64,000 bases of DNA from Ceratorhiza oryzae-sativae (taxonomy: Eukaryota > Basidiomycota > Agaricomycetes > Cantharellales > Ceratobasidiaceae), in contig JARWMV010000232.1 of NCBI GenBank assembly GCA_030998015.1, positions 1 to 64,000 of the forward strand. Direction: 5' to 3'. The position numbers and the translations under genes were made by a program. Below the pieces are notes generated by a model that saw only the letters and a list, made by a program, of their open reading frames with translations, ran no database searches and had not been told where the DNA came from. Shown here piece by piece: positions 20,925 through 32,823 of this stretch. Positions within the stretch are counted from its first letter, which is position 1; each line of letters starts with the position of its first letter.

Positions 20925-23900
20925 GCTCAAACCATGCCAGGGGGGCAGTCTTGGGTGCTATGTTACAAAATGCGCATAACAAAAATAAAAACATGGAAAT
21001 GGAATGTATGTTGTTAGGAAACCAATCACAACTACAGTTTTTCTTTCATGCATTCCCTCTGTGCATAACCCCTGAACGCAAGTCTGCATATAATATGAAA
21101 AAATTCAACGGATGGGCCATGATCGATTCAGGGGCCACATCAGTATTTATACATGAAAACTTGGTTAAACAATACCGTATTCCTACCGTTGTCCTAAAAA
21201 CACCCAAGAAATTGAGGGTAATTGATGGAAGGGAGATAGACTCTGGGTCGGTGACCCATTACTGCACCTTTGAGCTGTGCATTCAAGAGCACCGAGAAAT
21301 CCTCAGTGCCTATGTTGTGAACGTTGGCAAAAATGATCTAGTCCTGGGCATGTCATGGCTCAAATTCCATAACCCCGATATTGATTGGGACGGGAAAGAC
21401 ATGAAGTTCAACTCACCAATATGCCTGAAGCACTGCATCACAAAACCCCTGCATGTGCAAGCAAATGAACCTAAGGAGCTTCAGTTGGACGCCTTAGACT
21501 CCCTCCCAACAAAATATAAAGAATTCCAGAAAATATTCGCTGAAGAAGACGACGTCCAACCATTACCACCCCATAGGAAGTGGGATATGGAAATAGATTT
21601 AAAACCGGATGCCAAGCCAAGGCATGGTCCCATATATAGCGTGGGTGTCAAGGAAGATGCAGAATTGCGCAAAACCCTGGACCGCCAACTGAAAGCAGGG
21701 CATATCAGACCCTCAAGGTCACCAATGGCATCCCCAGTCATATTTGTCAAAAAGAAGAATGGGAAGTTGCGCATGTGCATCGACTATCGGCGGCTAAACG
21801 AAATGACTGTCTCCAATGTGTACCCGCTCCCACGCATCAATGATATTGTGGAAACTTTGCGGGGGGCAAAGATATTCACCAAGTTTGACCTAAAGTGGGG
21901 TTTCAACCTCATACGAATTCGGGAAGGAGATGAATGGAAGGCCGCTTTCAAGACCAAATACGGGCTGTATGAGCCCCTAGTCATGCAATTTGGTCAAAAG
22001 AATGCACCAGGAACCTTCATGGCCATGATCTGAGAAGAATTCCAGGACATCGAAGGCATTTACGTTGTAATTTACATGGATGACATACTAGTATTTTCAA
22101 AGAACCAGGAAGAACATGATGAACATGTCAGAGAAGTCCTGCGCCGGCTTCAAAAGGCTGGCCTATACTGCGCCCTGGAAAAATGTGTTTTTGACGTCAC
22201 TGAAGTGGACTACCTGGGAATAGTAGTAACTCCCCAAGGGATTAAAGTAGACCCGGCCAAGGTCGAAAAGGCTGTTGAATGGCCAACCCCTACAAACCCA
22301 ACCGAAGTCCTGGAAGGGTTGGGGTTTGCAAACTGGTTAAGGCACTTCATAAAAGACTTCTCAAAAATCACAAAATGCCTCTACGAACTTGTCAAGAAGG
22401 ACACAAAGTGGGAATGGACAGAAGAAAGGGATCAGGCGTGGAATTTGCTAAAGCAGAAACTGAAAGAAGCACCCCTCCTAATTCAGCCAGAACCCAGCAA
22501 ACCATTTATCTTAGAAACAGACGCCTCGGGCTATGCCACAGGTGCTGTTTTATTGCAATATGGAGAAGACGGAATGCTTCACCCAATCTCCTACTATTCC
22601 AAAGCAATGGTCCCAGCAGAAAGAAACTATGATATCTACAACAAAGAAATGCTGGCAATTATAAAAGCCCTCAAGCACTGGCGTCACCTACTAGAAGGGG
22701 CTGAACACCCGGTAAACACTGTTTGTGACCACAAGAATCTGGAATATTGGAAGACAAACCGGCCACTGAATGGCCGAGTCACACGATGGCATGAGTTCCT
22801 GTCCAGGTTTGAATTCAAGATTCTATACATCGAGGGGGCAAAGAACGGCCGGGCAGATATACTCTCTAGGCTGTCAAGGCACATCCCTAAAGAGGGGGGT
22901 GAGAGCCAAGCCCTGCTGGCACAAAACCAATTTTTGGAATTAAAAACTCTGCAGCTACAAGCAATCACACCAGACCATGACTTGGAACAACTCATTAGGG
23001 ATGCTATCCCAGGGGATGAGCACCTGTCAAAGGTGCTAAAAGCCCTAGATGACAATGAAAAAGTCAAAAATTGGGAATGGGATGAAGGACTCTTACGATA
23101 CAAGGGCAGAATTTATGTCCCAAACAACAAAGAACTTCGCAAACTGATCATGGAAAGCCGTCATGACAACCCAGCTGCAGGACACCCAGGACAGTTCAGA
23201 ACATATGAATTGTTAAACCGCAAATATACATGGTCATCAATGAGAAAATCAGTCAACGAATATGTCACACATTGTGAATCTTGTATAAGGAACAAGCACA
23301 GCAACCAGGTTCCCCCAGGGCTCCTAAACCCAATACCAGCGCCAGAAAAACCTTGGGAAGAAATCACCTACGATCTGATCACAGGACTACCCCTGTCAGA
23401 AGGGTTCGACGCTATATTCACAGTAGTCGACAGACTAACAAAAATGGTCCACTTCATCCCATGTCAGTCAGAGGCCAGTGCCATGGACTGTGCAAACTTG
23501 TTCCTAACCTATGTATGGAAACTTCATGGACTACCACAGAAAACCATTTCAGACCATGGCCCCAACTTTGCATCCAAATTCCTAAGACACCTGTATAAAC
23601 GGCTAGACATAAAACCCTCCTACTCTACAGCATATCACCCACAAACGGATGGCCAGTCAGAAAGGGCCAACCAAGTAGTAGAAGGGTACCTGAGACACTA
23701 CGTATCAGACCGGCAGGACAACTGGGTCTCTCTCTTACCTCTGGCTGAATTTGCCTACAACAATGGCGTCAATGCCTCAACTGGCAGAACACCGTTCTTT
23801 GCAAACTACAGTTTCCATCCAAGGCTGGCAGTTGGAGACAAGGAGGAACAGGAATTCCCTGTAGCAGATAATCATGCAGAATGGCTTCAAAAGGGCCATG

Positions 23901-24451
23901 ACGAACTCAAGGCTGCTCTGGAACTAGCAAACCAAAGGACCAAAGAATACTATGATCGGAAACATCAGACCCCAGAAGTCATTAAGGTGGGAGACAAAGT
24001 CTGGCTTGACACCAGGAACATACACACACAACAGGCCTCCAGGAAATTGGCCCACAAGAGAGTTGGACCACTCAAGGTGGTAGCACAACACGGCACCCAT
24101 GCCTTCAAACTGGACTTGCCAGTAACCATGAAAATACATCCAGTATTTCATGTCTCGCTCCTGACCAAACATAAAGACGACCCCTATGGCTGTCAGATCC
24201 CCCCACCACCACCTGTGGTAACTCCTGAAGGAGAAGAAGAGTTTGAAGTGGAACAGATCATAAAGTCATGACACAACAAAAGATCTAACGTCTTCGAATA
24301 CTATGTCAAGTGGCTCGGCTATGATGAGCGACAATGGTTAACCTATGACAACCTGGTAAATGCACCAGAACTCATTGCCGACTATGTCAAGTCACATCCA
24401 AAGGCACCCCAGGACCCCTGTGCCTTGAAGGGGGGAAGTGTCATGAACTGA
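20921..24451 (+). pseudogene. pol: Element C pol with two nonsense codons
   Basis: Same domain order as A Pol. Protease motif IDSGATS is intact. Integrase CCHH (THCESC) and the D-D-E set, including DGQSERAN, are intact. RT is interrupted at 22031 (TGA where A has CGA, just before EEFQDIEG), upstream of YMDD. A second CGA-to-TGA change at 24269 removes the chromodomain. Both changes are C-to-T at CpG, as expected of deamination of methylated cytosine. The original frame would end inside the LTR at 24451. Confidence 0.93.
24428..24438 (+). other. Element C polypurine tract
   Basis: AGGGGGGGAAG directly before the 3' LTR; probable plus-strand primer. Confidence 0.8.
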
Positions 24452-24815
24452 CACGCATACATCCACTCTACAATATTTTCTCGATTTATTACATTTTATG
24501 AGATTATCTTCAAAACATACTTGCCTTTTATGGTATATCTGTGTCATGTGACTCAGGGAATGTTCCGGACCGGTAACCGAGATGTATTTCAACTCCGATG
24601 TGAAATTCCGCAGTTCCGCAGTCGCTTCTACTGCTTCTATCTCTTATCTGTCGCGACTCACTGTACGGACTTGTTTGTTATGATGTGGCTCGTATTATGT
24701 ATATAAACCAGGTCAAGTTCGCAGAGGACTCCTCAAGAACTTGACCTCTCGTCGAATACAAGTTCTTTTACTTTTCTTACTATTTTCCTTGTCACCTGAC
24801 TTGTCGTTGTCGACA
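24439..24815 (+). repeat. Element C 3' LTR
   Basis: 377 bp, nearly identical to 17867-18243, followed by GTCCA (24816-24820). Confidence 0.95.
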
Positions 24816-24820
24816 GTCCA

Positions 24821-25215
24821 GTAAGAATCTAATGATCTTCAGGCCATTCCGGTGCGAGGATCTGGTACATCATGACAATCTTCGGGCAGCAGATACCGCC
24901 GAAGATTAGCTATCGATAGAGCATAAGATTGCTTTGATAGTGTTAGCGGTTGCCGAGATATGAGCGGCGCAATGTTGTAATCAGTATCTCCTGATAAGAG
25001 GAAATATCACAACCTCTATATCTCCCTGAGTTCTTAAGATAAAGTCATGATAAAATATGCGTTGGAAAGAGGAGAATTTATACTATTTAATGGAACACCA
25101 ATAGTACAAATTCAGATGCATACAAATTCATTTAATTTCAAGAAAAATTACAGAGGCATTGCATGAGGTTGGCAAAACAGACTAAAATAATAGAAAATGT
25201 TTGTAATCCATACCA
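24821..25215 (-). repeat. B1 5' LTR, part 2
   Basis: Continuation of the B LTR after element C, from GTAAGAATC to a terminal CCATACCA (CCATAACA in the other copies). Confidence 0.88.
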
Positions 25216-27350
25216 CCTGAGCACATGAAAAATATGGCCTTCAAGACCATTTATGGAATGTTCTACAGCCACATCATGCAACAGGGCAACTGTAACACCC
25301 CAAGTACATTTCAGTGTCTAATGACACATATATTCCAGGCCTGGATTGGCCAAGGGATCTTCATCTACCTAGAAAATATATTTGTGTATAGTGACATGAT
25401 TGAAGAGCATTAACAACTATAAGTCATAGTGGACATGGTCACCATTGCTGAGCTTCACCTTTCTGAAATGAAAGTTGATATATACCAGGAATGTATAGAG
25501 TGTCTGGGCCATGTAGTGGACAAAAGTGGCATTCATGCCAACAAGGACAAAATGTCCCTAATCAAATTGTGGCCTATACTGTGATCCACACACAACATCC
25601 AGTGCTTTCTAGGTCTGGTGCACTATCTGGCTGGATATATGCCAGACCTATTGGCCTTCTCAGGCCCATTATCAGACTTGACTTATAAGGGCCAGGTAAT
25701 TTCTGTGGACTCCAGTCCACCAGTGCAGCTTTGACTGCATTCAGGAGCTTGCATGCAGAGCCCCTATATTGCAGCCAATTAATACTAATTGGGATGGTCC
25801 CATCTGGTTGGTTTGCAATGCCTCAGTGGCTGGTGTAGGCTGTATGTATGGCCAGGGTACTGATTGGAATATCCTTCATCCTGCAGGTTTCCACTTGAGC
25901 ACAGCTAAAATGAGCTATACCACAACAGAGCAAGAATTACTAGCTATAATTGAAGGTCTCCTCAAATGGGAAGACAAATTACTGGGCTGGTCATTCAAAA
26001 TTTTGACTGACCACAAAAGTCTGGAATGGCTCCAGACACAATGTGACTTGTCACAACGAAAAGTGCAATGGTTAGAATACATATCACAATTTGATTATAA
26101 AATTGAATATATTCCAGGATCAGCCAACATTGTGGCTGATGCATCATCATGGCAATATGCTAGTGATACACTGGACAATGTTTGAGAAGAACATGAATAT
26201 GTATTGGCAGATAGGTGACAAGATCCAGAGGTGGAAGATTCTCCTGGAATCCTCACCACAGCAGGTTGGGTCATCAAACCAACCTGGAAAGTTTGAAAAA
26301 TGCGCAAAAGGGAAGAACTTCAAGTGAATAAACCACACAAATTAAATAAAAATTCCTTGAAAGACAATTGAGGGATAATAACTCCTCTACCATTGGTAGA
26401 AGAGGAACCAAATGAAGATTTCAGGTCTATGTGATCCAAGAAGCTCTCTGCAATACCAGAGAGGAAAGACCTTTCAGTATTAGTGAATACTGAAGACATT
26501 ATCAATGTTATCAATGATAACATTGCCAAAGACAAGTTCTTTGACCATATATGCACTGACACTGAGGCACACCCCAACTTTGAACAAGGGGGAGTCCTAT
26601 TATTATATAGGTCATGGAATTCAATATCCATTCCAAATGTCCTCTATAACAGGAGGAGGGTGCCTGAGATAATAATAGATCTTGGACATTCAGCAATTGG
26701 ACACATGGGGTCCAAGAAAGCAGTATTGTATATAAGGTGATGGTATTGGTGGCCAACAATGGCAAAATAAATTATTGAATTTTGCTGATCATGCAGCAAT
26801 TGTCAGATGATGAAGACATCATTACAGCTCCCACAGGGGCTGCTACACACACTACTGATCCCCAGCCAACTGTGGGGATCTATCAGAATGGACTTCATGG
26901 GTCCATTCCCTTGAATTAATAACTTTGATTACTTATTAGTTGTCATTTGCTGACTAACATCTATGGTACACTTGGTACCAACTCAGACCACAATAATAGT
27001 TCAAGACACCACAATGATATTACTATCAGAATTAGTAAGATTGCATGTGTTACCCAACACAATTGTCTCCAATAGAGACTCAAAATTCATTGCCACAATG
27101 TGGCAAGAATTACATTGATTACTTGGTGTTAAGTTGCTGATGTCCACAGCATTCAACCCACAAAAGGATCAATCAACTGAGAGGGCTAATTGAACTGTAG
27201 CCCAAATACTTTGATCATTGATGAATAGTGACCTTGTAGTGTGAGTCCAGCTTAGAAAATGGCAATCCCTTGTGCTTATCAAGGTGTCCCCAATAGAGAG
27301 GTGCAGATTGATTGCTAGCAAACTCCTGTTCATGCTACTAAGCACATCAT
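25216..27350 (+). pseudogene. Gypsy relic D: decayed RT, RNase H and integrase
   Basis: Fragment of a different Ty3/gypsy family with many stops. RT piece at 25225-25413 (AFKTIYGMFYSHIMQQGNC) has YLEN where YLDD is expected. RNase H at 25769-26185 reads LVCNAS for LVCDAS and keeps TDHKSLEWLQ. Integrase zinc region is at 26640-26800 (GHSAIGHMG, CSNCQMM) and core at 26880-27200 (RMDFMGPFP, SNRDSKF, STERAN). D-to-N changes and TGA/TAG stops suggest G-to-A/C-to-T decay. No LTRs are visible; the 5' part is probably on the far side of B1. Confidence 0.85.
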
Positions 27351-27780
27351 GCCCAACAGGTCCTCTGAACCAAAGTCAAAACATATTTGTCAGGAACAGA
27401 ATGACAGGGAGGAGGAAACAGAAAAATTGGAGCAGGAAATAAGAGTGTTGAAGGCAAGTCAATGGAAACAAAGGAACAGTGGAGATGGATGACAGGGATA
27501 AAAAAATTAATGCATGGTGTGAAAAACATGAGCTTGTCTTAGGAATGTGAATGAGAAAAACACTTACTATATCAAAGCTTGTTGCTTGTGCTACTCCATG
27601 CAGCCCCACAGGCTTGAGAACTAGAGAGAGGATAGCCAGCAGAGTTAGAAGCTGGAGGAGAGGGAGTGGATTTGGATGTGAAGACCCTGTTACCAATCTC
27701 AAAGGCTTCCAGGGGACCAGAATTAACTTCCATTTTGTCTGAAGTTGTGACATCCTTGCTGAGGCCAGGCAGAGAGTTCT
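27351..27780. other. No recognisable gene
   Basis: Between relic D and the hAT element. Purine-rich sequence with no coding pattern or repeat that I can name; probably more decayed element sequence. Confidence 0.5.
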
Positions 27781-27788
27781 GTGTGGTC
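27781..27788. repeat. hAT target-site duplication (left copy)
   Basis: GTGTGGTC, repeated exactly at 34606-34613. An 8-bp duplication is the hallmark of hAT transposons. Confidence 0.9.
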
Positions 27789-30486
27789 TAGGGTTCAGTT
27801 ATAAAGTGAGCAAGAGTTTCTCACATGTTACTAACTCATTGTGACCAAAGCTGGGTGTAATTAACATGGGTTATTAACATAGGATAATTATATCATAAAA
27901 CAAATGCAAATAGCCTTTATGTATCTAGTATATGTCCAAATCTATACAGCTGATGTCTTTTTTAACTGAAGAGGAGCCTTCATGGCTAATCGCTTGAATA
28001 CCTGATTTGCCTGATGTTAAATTGAGTGAGTCTAAAGTCTGCACTCAATCTGAGAGAAGCTCCTTGAGAACCCAATTTGAAATGTTCACCCCATACATAC
28101 TCTCAACAGTTCAAGTTGCAAGAGCAGCTGGAGACACCTTGTCACAATCAAAGCCTGAATCTGAATCTGAGTTGCAATGTGTAGGTGCCTCATTGCAGGT
28201 GTGTGTGGTGTTTTGGCCATGTGCAATTGGTTCAGAATCATCAAGTTGCCAACCTTGCAATAGTGTACTTGGCTCTGGCAGCTTTTCTGAGGTGCTGGTG
28301 GTATTCTGGACAGAAGAAATGTTCTTCAGTTCAAAGAACTTCAGCACTGGCTGAACAACCTAAGTTACATGAGTGTCAGCATACCAGGATGGCTGATGCA
28401 CTAAGATTTGAGTCCATACCATCTGCTTCTTTGTGCACTTACACATGAGCTCCTGTTGGATTCTGGCCATGTGAACCAGTGTTGAGACGTTCTGCCTGGA
28501 ACAATCCTTGGAGTTGAGCTTTGATATACTGGCATTGTGCACTCCTCAGCCATCAAGTTTGGCACCAAGGAAAATAGCTTGATGGCAACTGGCTGAGAGG
28601 TGAAGGTACGTCAGCAGAATCATAGAGCAAAATAAATGCAGGCATACAGCTAGGAGAGATGCATCTGGATGTTTCACTTTATTAGCCCAGAACTTGAGCA
28701 GATGGAAGGTTGCAGGAATGGGTAAGTTCACAACAAAGGGTACTTGCCCCAAGCATAGGTAGCAAACAGTGACTTGAGTAGATTAATGATCTGACTGATA
28801 CCTGCTTTGTTGTCACTAAAGTCCCTGGCTGCAGGTATGGCTCCACAAGCTAGTTCTTGACATAGAACTCCTTTTAGGAATAGCCTGATTCAAGGGAAGC
28901 ATGGGAACAAGCAAGCTAAGTCTGCTTCTTCTGGGGAGGCAGAGCTAGCTGAAGTTCAAAGTACAACCACACCTCTCCACAGAGGGTTCAACTGGTTACA
29001 TCATAGTATGTTGGTATTAAGAAACTCTAATCATGATTTAAGACACATGAGACTGTGCCCAGAAAGCAAAATAAAGAAAGCTTACAAGGGTTAAGAAAGC
29101 ATGTTGAGATGTATATTTCCATACCAGAAGCAAGAACCACATTGTAGTATCAATAGTTAGCAATATTTTTGATAGATTGCATGATATCCTGTGGAAGGCC
29201 AAGCTCTGCATTGTTATTGTCAGACAATTGTTGAAGATATGCCATGACACCCAATGTGAACAAAAATACATCACCAGGATTAGAACACTGTACTCCAAGC
29301 ATTTAATTGCTCATGCAAATGGCCTAGTTACTTTGGCCATTTGATGTACTTCAACCTTGAACTTATTGAATGTAACAATATTGCATATAAATGACAGTTT
29401 ATGGTCCTGGATATATGCCCAAATTAGTCCTTGTAACTGTACCCTTTTAAAGTGCTCACCTTTTTTACATCAATTATGCCATTGATGATAATGTTTTCCA
29501 CCACTGGTAAGTTTAGTTCAATGCTCTCGGATGCATTGTGCATCCCCCAAAGCAGGTTTTGCTGGGTTGTTTCAATGCTCAGGTGATACCTTTTTGCTGC
29601 CATGCACTTGAAAGATGCACATTTGCCTAGGGAGAGTGTGCAAAATGACCCCATGTATTTTACATAAGTGATTTTGCCTAGACAAATTCATCAAAACTGC
29701 AATTCATACTATAAATGCAGATTACAGTACCTCATTGAAGTATCCCAACTTGACAATATCCTTTATTGGATTGTGGAGTGTGTGGCATGGGTCAGGCAGG
29801 ACAAAATGTGTCTGTATTTCCAGTGAATGATGTCCTGTGCAGCCCATGCATTGGAAGCGCTATTGCAAGTAATGCCTGAGACTGCATCTGAACCTACTTC
29901 CTCAACAACCTATGGAGGGCTAAGCATACATGCAACAAGATTGGGGTTCACTCACCTTATCAACCTCCCTAAAATAGAAGTTGCCAGTATGTGAAACACC
30001 AGAAGCCTCAGGTGCCTCCATCAAGTAGGGTATCCATGTGTCAGGAGTGGTAACATGGATCATCATAAAGCTTTGGGGTCGATTCATACTACCTCCATCA
30101 AAGGATATAGTCAAGTGTTTGAACTCCCTTAGATGTAGCACAGATTTCCACCTCAGATGTGCTGATTACATTGGTATTTGGCAGCTGCCTATGTACACTG
30201 CCATCCAAAATGATTGACCCATGTGACGAAAAAGTGACATTTCGCTGCTGCATCTCTAACAATTGCAATTCATGTACATACATTAGTGCAAATGTGATCT
30301 ATACTACTGTAGAGTACAAGCGCAAAAATAGATAGAAAAATTGATAAGCAGAGTGTGGAGAAATAAAAGAAGTAAGTCTGGCACTGGGTCAATCATTTTG
30401 GATCATGTAAGCAAAAGCCAACCTCTACTTCTCTCCTCAACCCCCAGTGAACTTATTCTCTCATATTCCTCAAGTTTTTTTGCTTC

Positions 30487-32823
30487 ATGGTGTCCACTAT
30501 ATCTCCCTTGAAACACACATATATTGTTCATCACAAACAAAAGGGTCTTTCTGACCAAGATGTAGCTAGTAGGTTGGCACCCATAGGCTACAGAACTGTC
30601 AGGCGCATCTGGTCTAGTTACCTTCATGGTGATGATATATTTACTCCTGGGCATTCTACCAGTCAGCCACGTAAAATGGATGAATTGGCAGGTCATTGGG
30701 CTGCACTGTTAATCTCTTGGGGTGTTGTCAAAACAGCTGCTGAGCTGCAATGTGACTTTTTCCCCAATCTTAGCATCAATACAGTGAGACAGTGGCTGAT
30801 AGAGCTGGGATTTCACATTTATTGCTGATGCCAACAGCCGCTACTTGATCAGAAAAAGCACTGGTGCTGCTTGCAGTGGTGACACAACCATTTAACATGG
30901 GATGAAGTAGATTGGGCTAGGGTGATATTTTCCAACAAGTCAAAATTCTTTGTTTTTGGTGCTGGAGGCCCAGATATATACTACAGGAAGGTTGGAGCTC
31001 CAGCAAAGCCAGAGCACATGAAACCAGTGGTCAAACATGGTGGTGGCCATGTTATGGTCTGGGGGTACATAACTGCTGATGGCATTGGGCAACTGCATGT
31101 TATTGATGGTGTTACAGGTCAGTGTACACTTGAATATCTAGAGCTTACAAAAATGTAGATATGTTAGTATACACTAATCATACTCAATACTTCTTAGACT
31201 AGAGTAAGAAGGCTCAAAGTAGTTGCAATGTGATCAAGTAACACTCAAGGTAGTCTTAATCTTTCACAGTGTAAACTGACTAATTTATAGGTATAAAGAG
31301 CAAGACTACTATGGTCAGGTTCCCTTAGATATCTTAAATGTAGTTCAGCCCTAGTTGCTTGGACTAACTGATACTAATCTTAATACTAGACTTAAGCGAT
31401 AGCTTATAGGATAGATGGGGGGCTGCCTAATGCATGTACTTCCTCAGCTACAGGTACTTAGATTTCCTCTAATAGCTGGTACTTAATGTCATGCTCAATC
31501 AGGCAATATTGTATCCTTATATAACTCTGAATATAAGATACAATGAATCAGACAATATATAACTAATATGGTACTTTATTCCTCAGTACTAGTTATATAG
31601 GAAATCACACACAGACAAGAGAAATAGAAACAGAAAAAGGAAAACAATAACCAGTCTGGGTTGAGTAGAGGAGGGAAGGTGGTCTGGAAGGGCCTCAGAG
31701 GAGGTCCTTTTATACCCTGAGGAGGGCATTCCAGAGCCAAATAGATGCATGCATGCCAGTGCAATCATCAAAAGAGGGTACTGCTATACTTGGGGTACAC
31801 CCTAGTCCAGTATAGGATAAAAGAGTAAAGACAGGGTGTGGATCGAAGGCATTGATGCATCCAAGACCTGCTATTGGCTTGTAGATCATATTATCATAGT
31901 ATATACATGTGATGAACAGAGGCTACATCTCAGTGAGTCATAAAGTGAGTCAGAGAAGCTTCTGGATCAATTTGGAAGGCTCTCCTGACTCACTGGAGTC
32001 ATTAGATCCTGATTGATGGTCCAGTAAGATTCAAATGATCTTCAGGCCATTCCGGCGCGAGGATCCAGGGAATCGCGATGATCTTCGGGCAGCAGATACC
32101 GCCGAAGATTAGCTATCGATAGAGCATAAGATCGCTCTGATAGAGTAAGCGGTTGCCGAGATATGGGCAGTGCGATGTTGTAATCAATATCTCCTGATAA
32201 GAGGAAATATCACAACCTCTATATCTCTCTGAGTTCTTAAGATAAAATCACAATAAAATATGCGTTGGAAAGAGGATATTTTTTACTATTTAATGGAACA
32301 CAAATAGTACAATTTCAGACACATACAAATTCATTTAAATTCAGGAAAATTACAGAGGCATCACTTGAGGTTGGCAGAGCAGACTAAATTAATAGAAAAA
32401 AGTTAGTGATCCATAACAGATGGTACACTGACTGCAATCAAATACACTGAAATACTGTCTACCAAATTCCTTTGCCCCCTGATCAAATCCTGCACTTGCC
32501 TGTCTTCCATTATCTTCCAGCATAACAACAATTTGAAGCACACTGCTTGGTTGACCAAGAACTGGCTGCTTGATCATTGTGTCAAAGTTCTTCCCTGCCC
32601 TGCTAGCAGCCTGGATATGAACCCAATTGAGCATGTATGGGCATACCTTGATGCTGCTGTTTGTGCTACATCACCACTTCCCACAAATTGTACTGAAATG
32701 GCTGAGGCACTGAAGAGGGAGTGGAAGAAGATACCCAAGAGCTACATCCAGAAACTCTATAGGTCAATGCCCCACCAAGTAGCAGCAGTTGTAAAGGCAA
32801 AGGGAGGTAACACTAGGTATTAG
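30487..32823 (+). pseudogene. Tc1-like transposase, interrupted and catalytically changed
   Basis: N-terminal helix-turn-helix frame at 30487-30828 (LSDQDVASRLAPIGYRTVRR). Catalytic region starts near 30900 with VIFSNKSKF, where VxFSDESxF is usual. The frame continues to GGGHVMVWGYITADG and is cut at 31109 by the solo LTR. It resumes at 32424 with FQHNNNLKHT for the usual FQQDNAxxHT, and ends with SLDMNPIEHVW, which keeps the Glu. The first two acidic residues are both Asn, so it is inactive even apart from the insertion. Confidence 0.88.
31110..32418 (-). repeat. Solo LTR of the B family
   Basis: 1309 bp, TGTTACAGG to CCATAACA, flanked by GATGG (31105-31109 and 32419-32423). This is the product of recombination between the LTRs of an integrated B element. 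It has the minus-strand TATAAAAG (31714-31707) seen in other copies and contains the segment that both B2 LTRs lack. Confidence 0.93.

Larger units (their letters stand above)
17867..24815 (+). mobile_element. Ty3/gypsy chromovirus element C (complete, 6.95 kb)
   Basis: Same family as element A, opposite strand, inserted in the LTR of B1. It has 377-bp LTRs at 17867-18243 and 24439-24815 with a GTCCA duplication on both sides. It differs from A in keeping a 340-bp leader intron. Its lesions are a 1-nt deletion in gag (near 20133) and CGA-to-TGA stops in pol at 22031-22033 and 24269-24271. Protease and integrase catalytic residues that are lost in A are intact here. Confidence 0.95.
1..25215 (-). 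mobile_element. Ty3/gypsy element B1 (left-truncated by window, two nested insertions)
   Basis: Second copy of the long gypsy family that is complete at 40032-53875. Internal sequence at 1-990 and 7601-16952 matches B2 closely by eye in the same order, on the minus strand. The 5' LTR begins at 16953 and is resumed at 24821-25215 after element C. Elements A and C account for the interruptions and each has a perfect 5-bp target duplication, so B1 is older than both. The 3' LTR lies left of the window. Most frames are broken, so the copy is not autonomous. The sequence immediately right of 25215 is relic D, into which B1 probably inserted. Confidence 0.9.
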
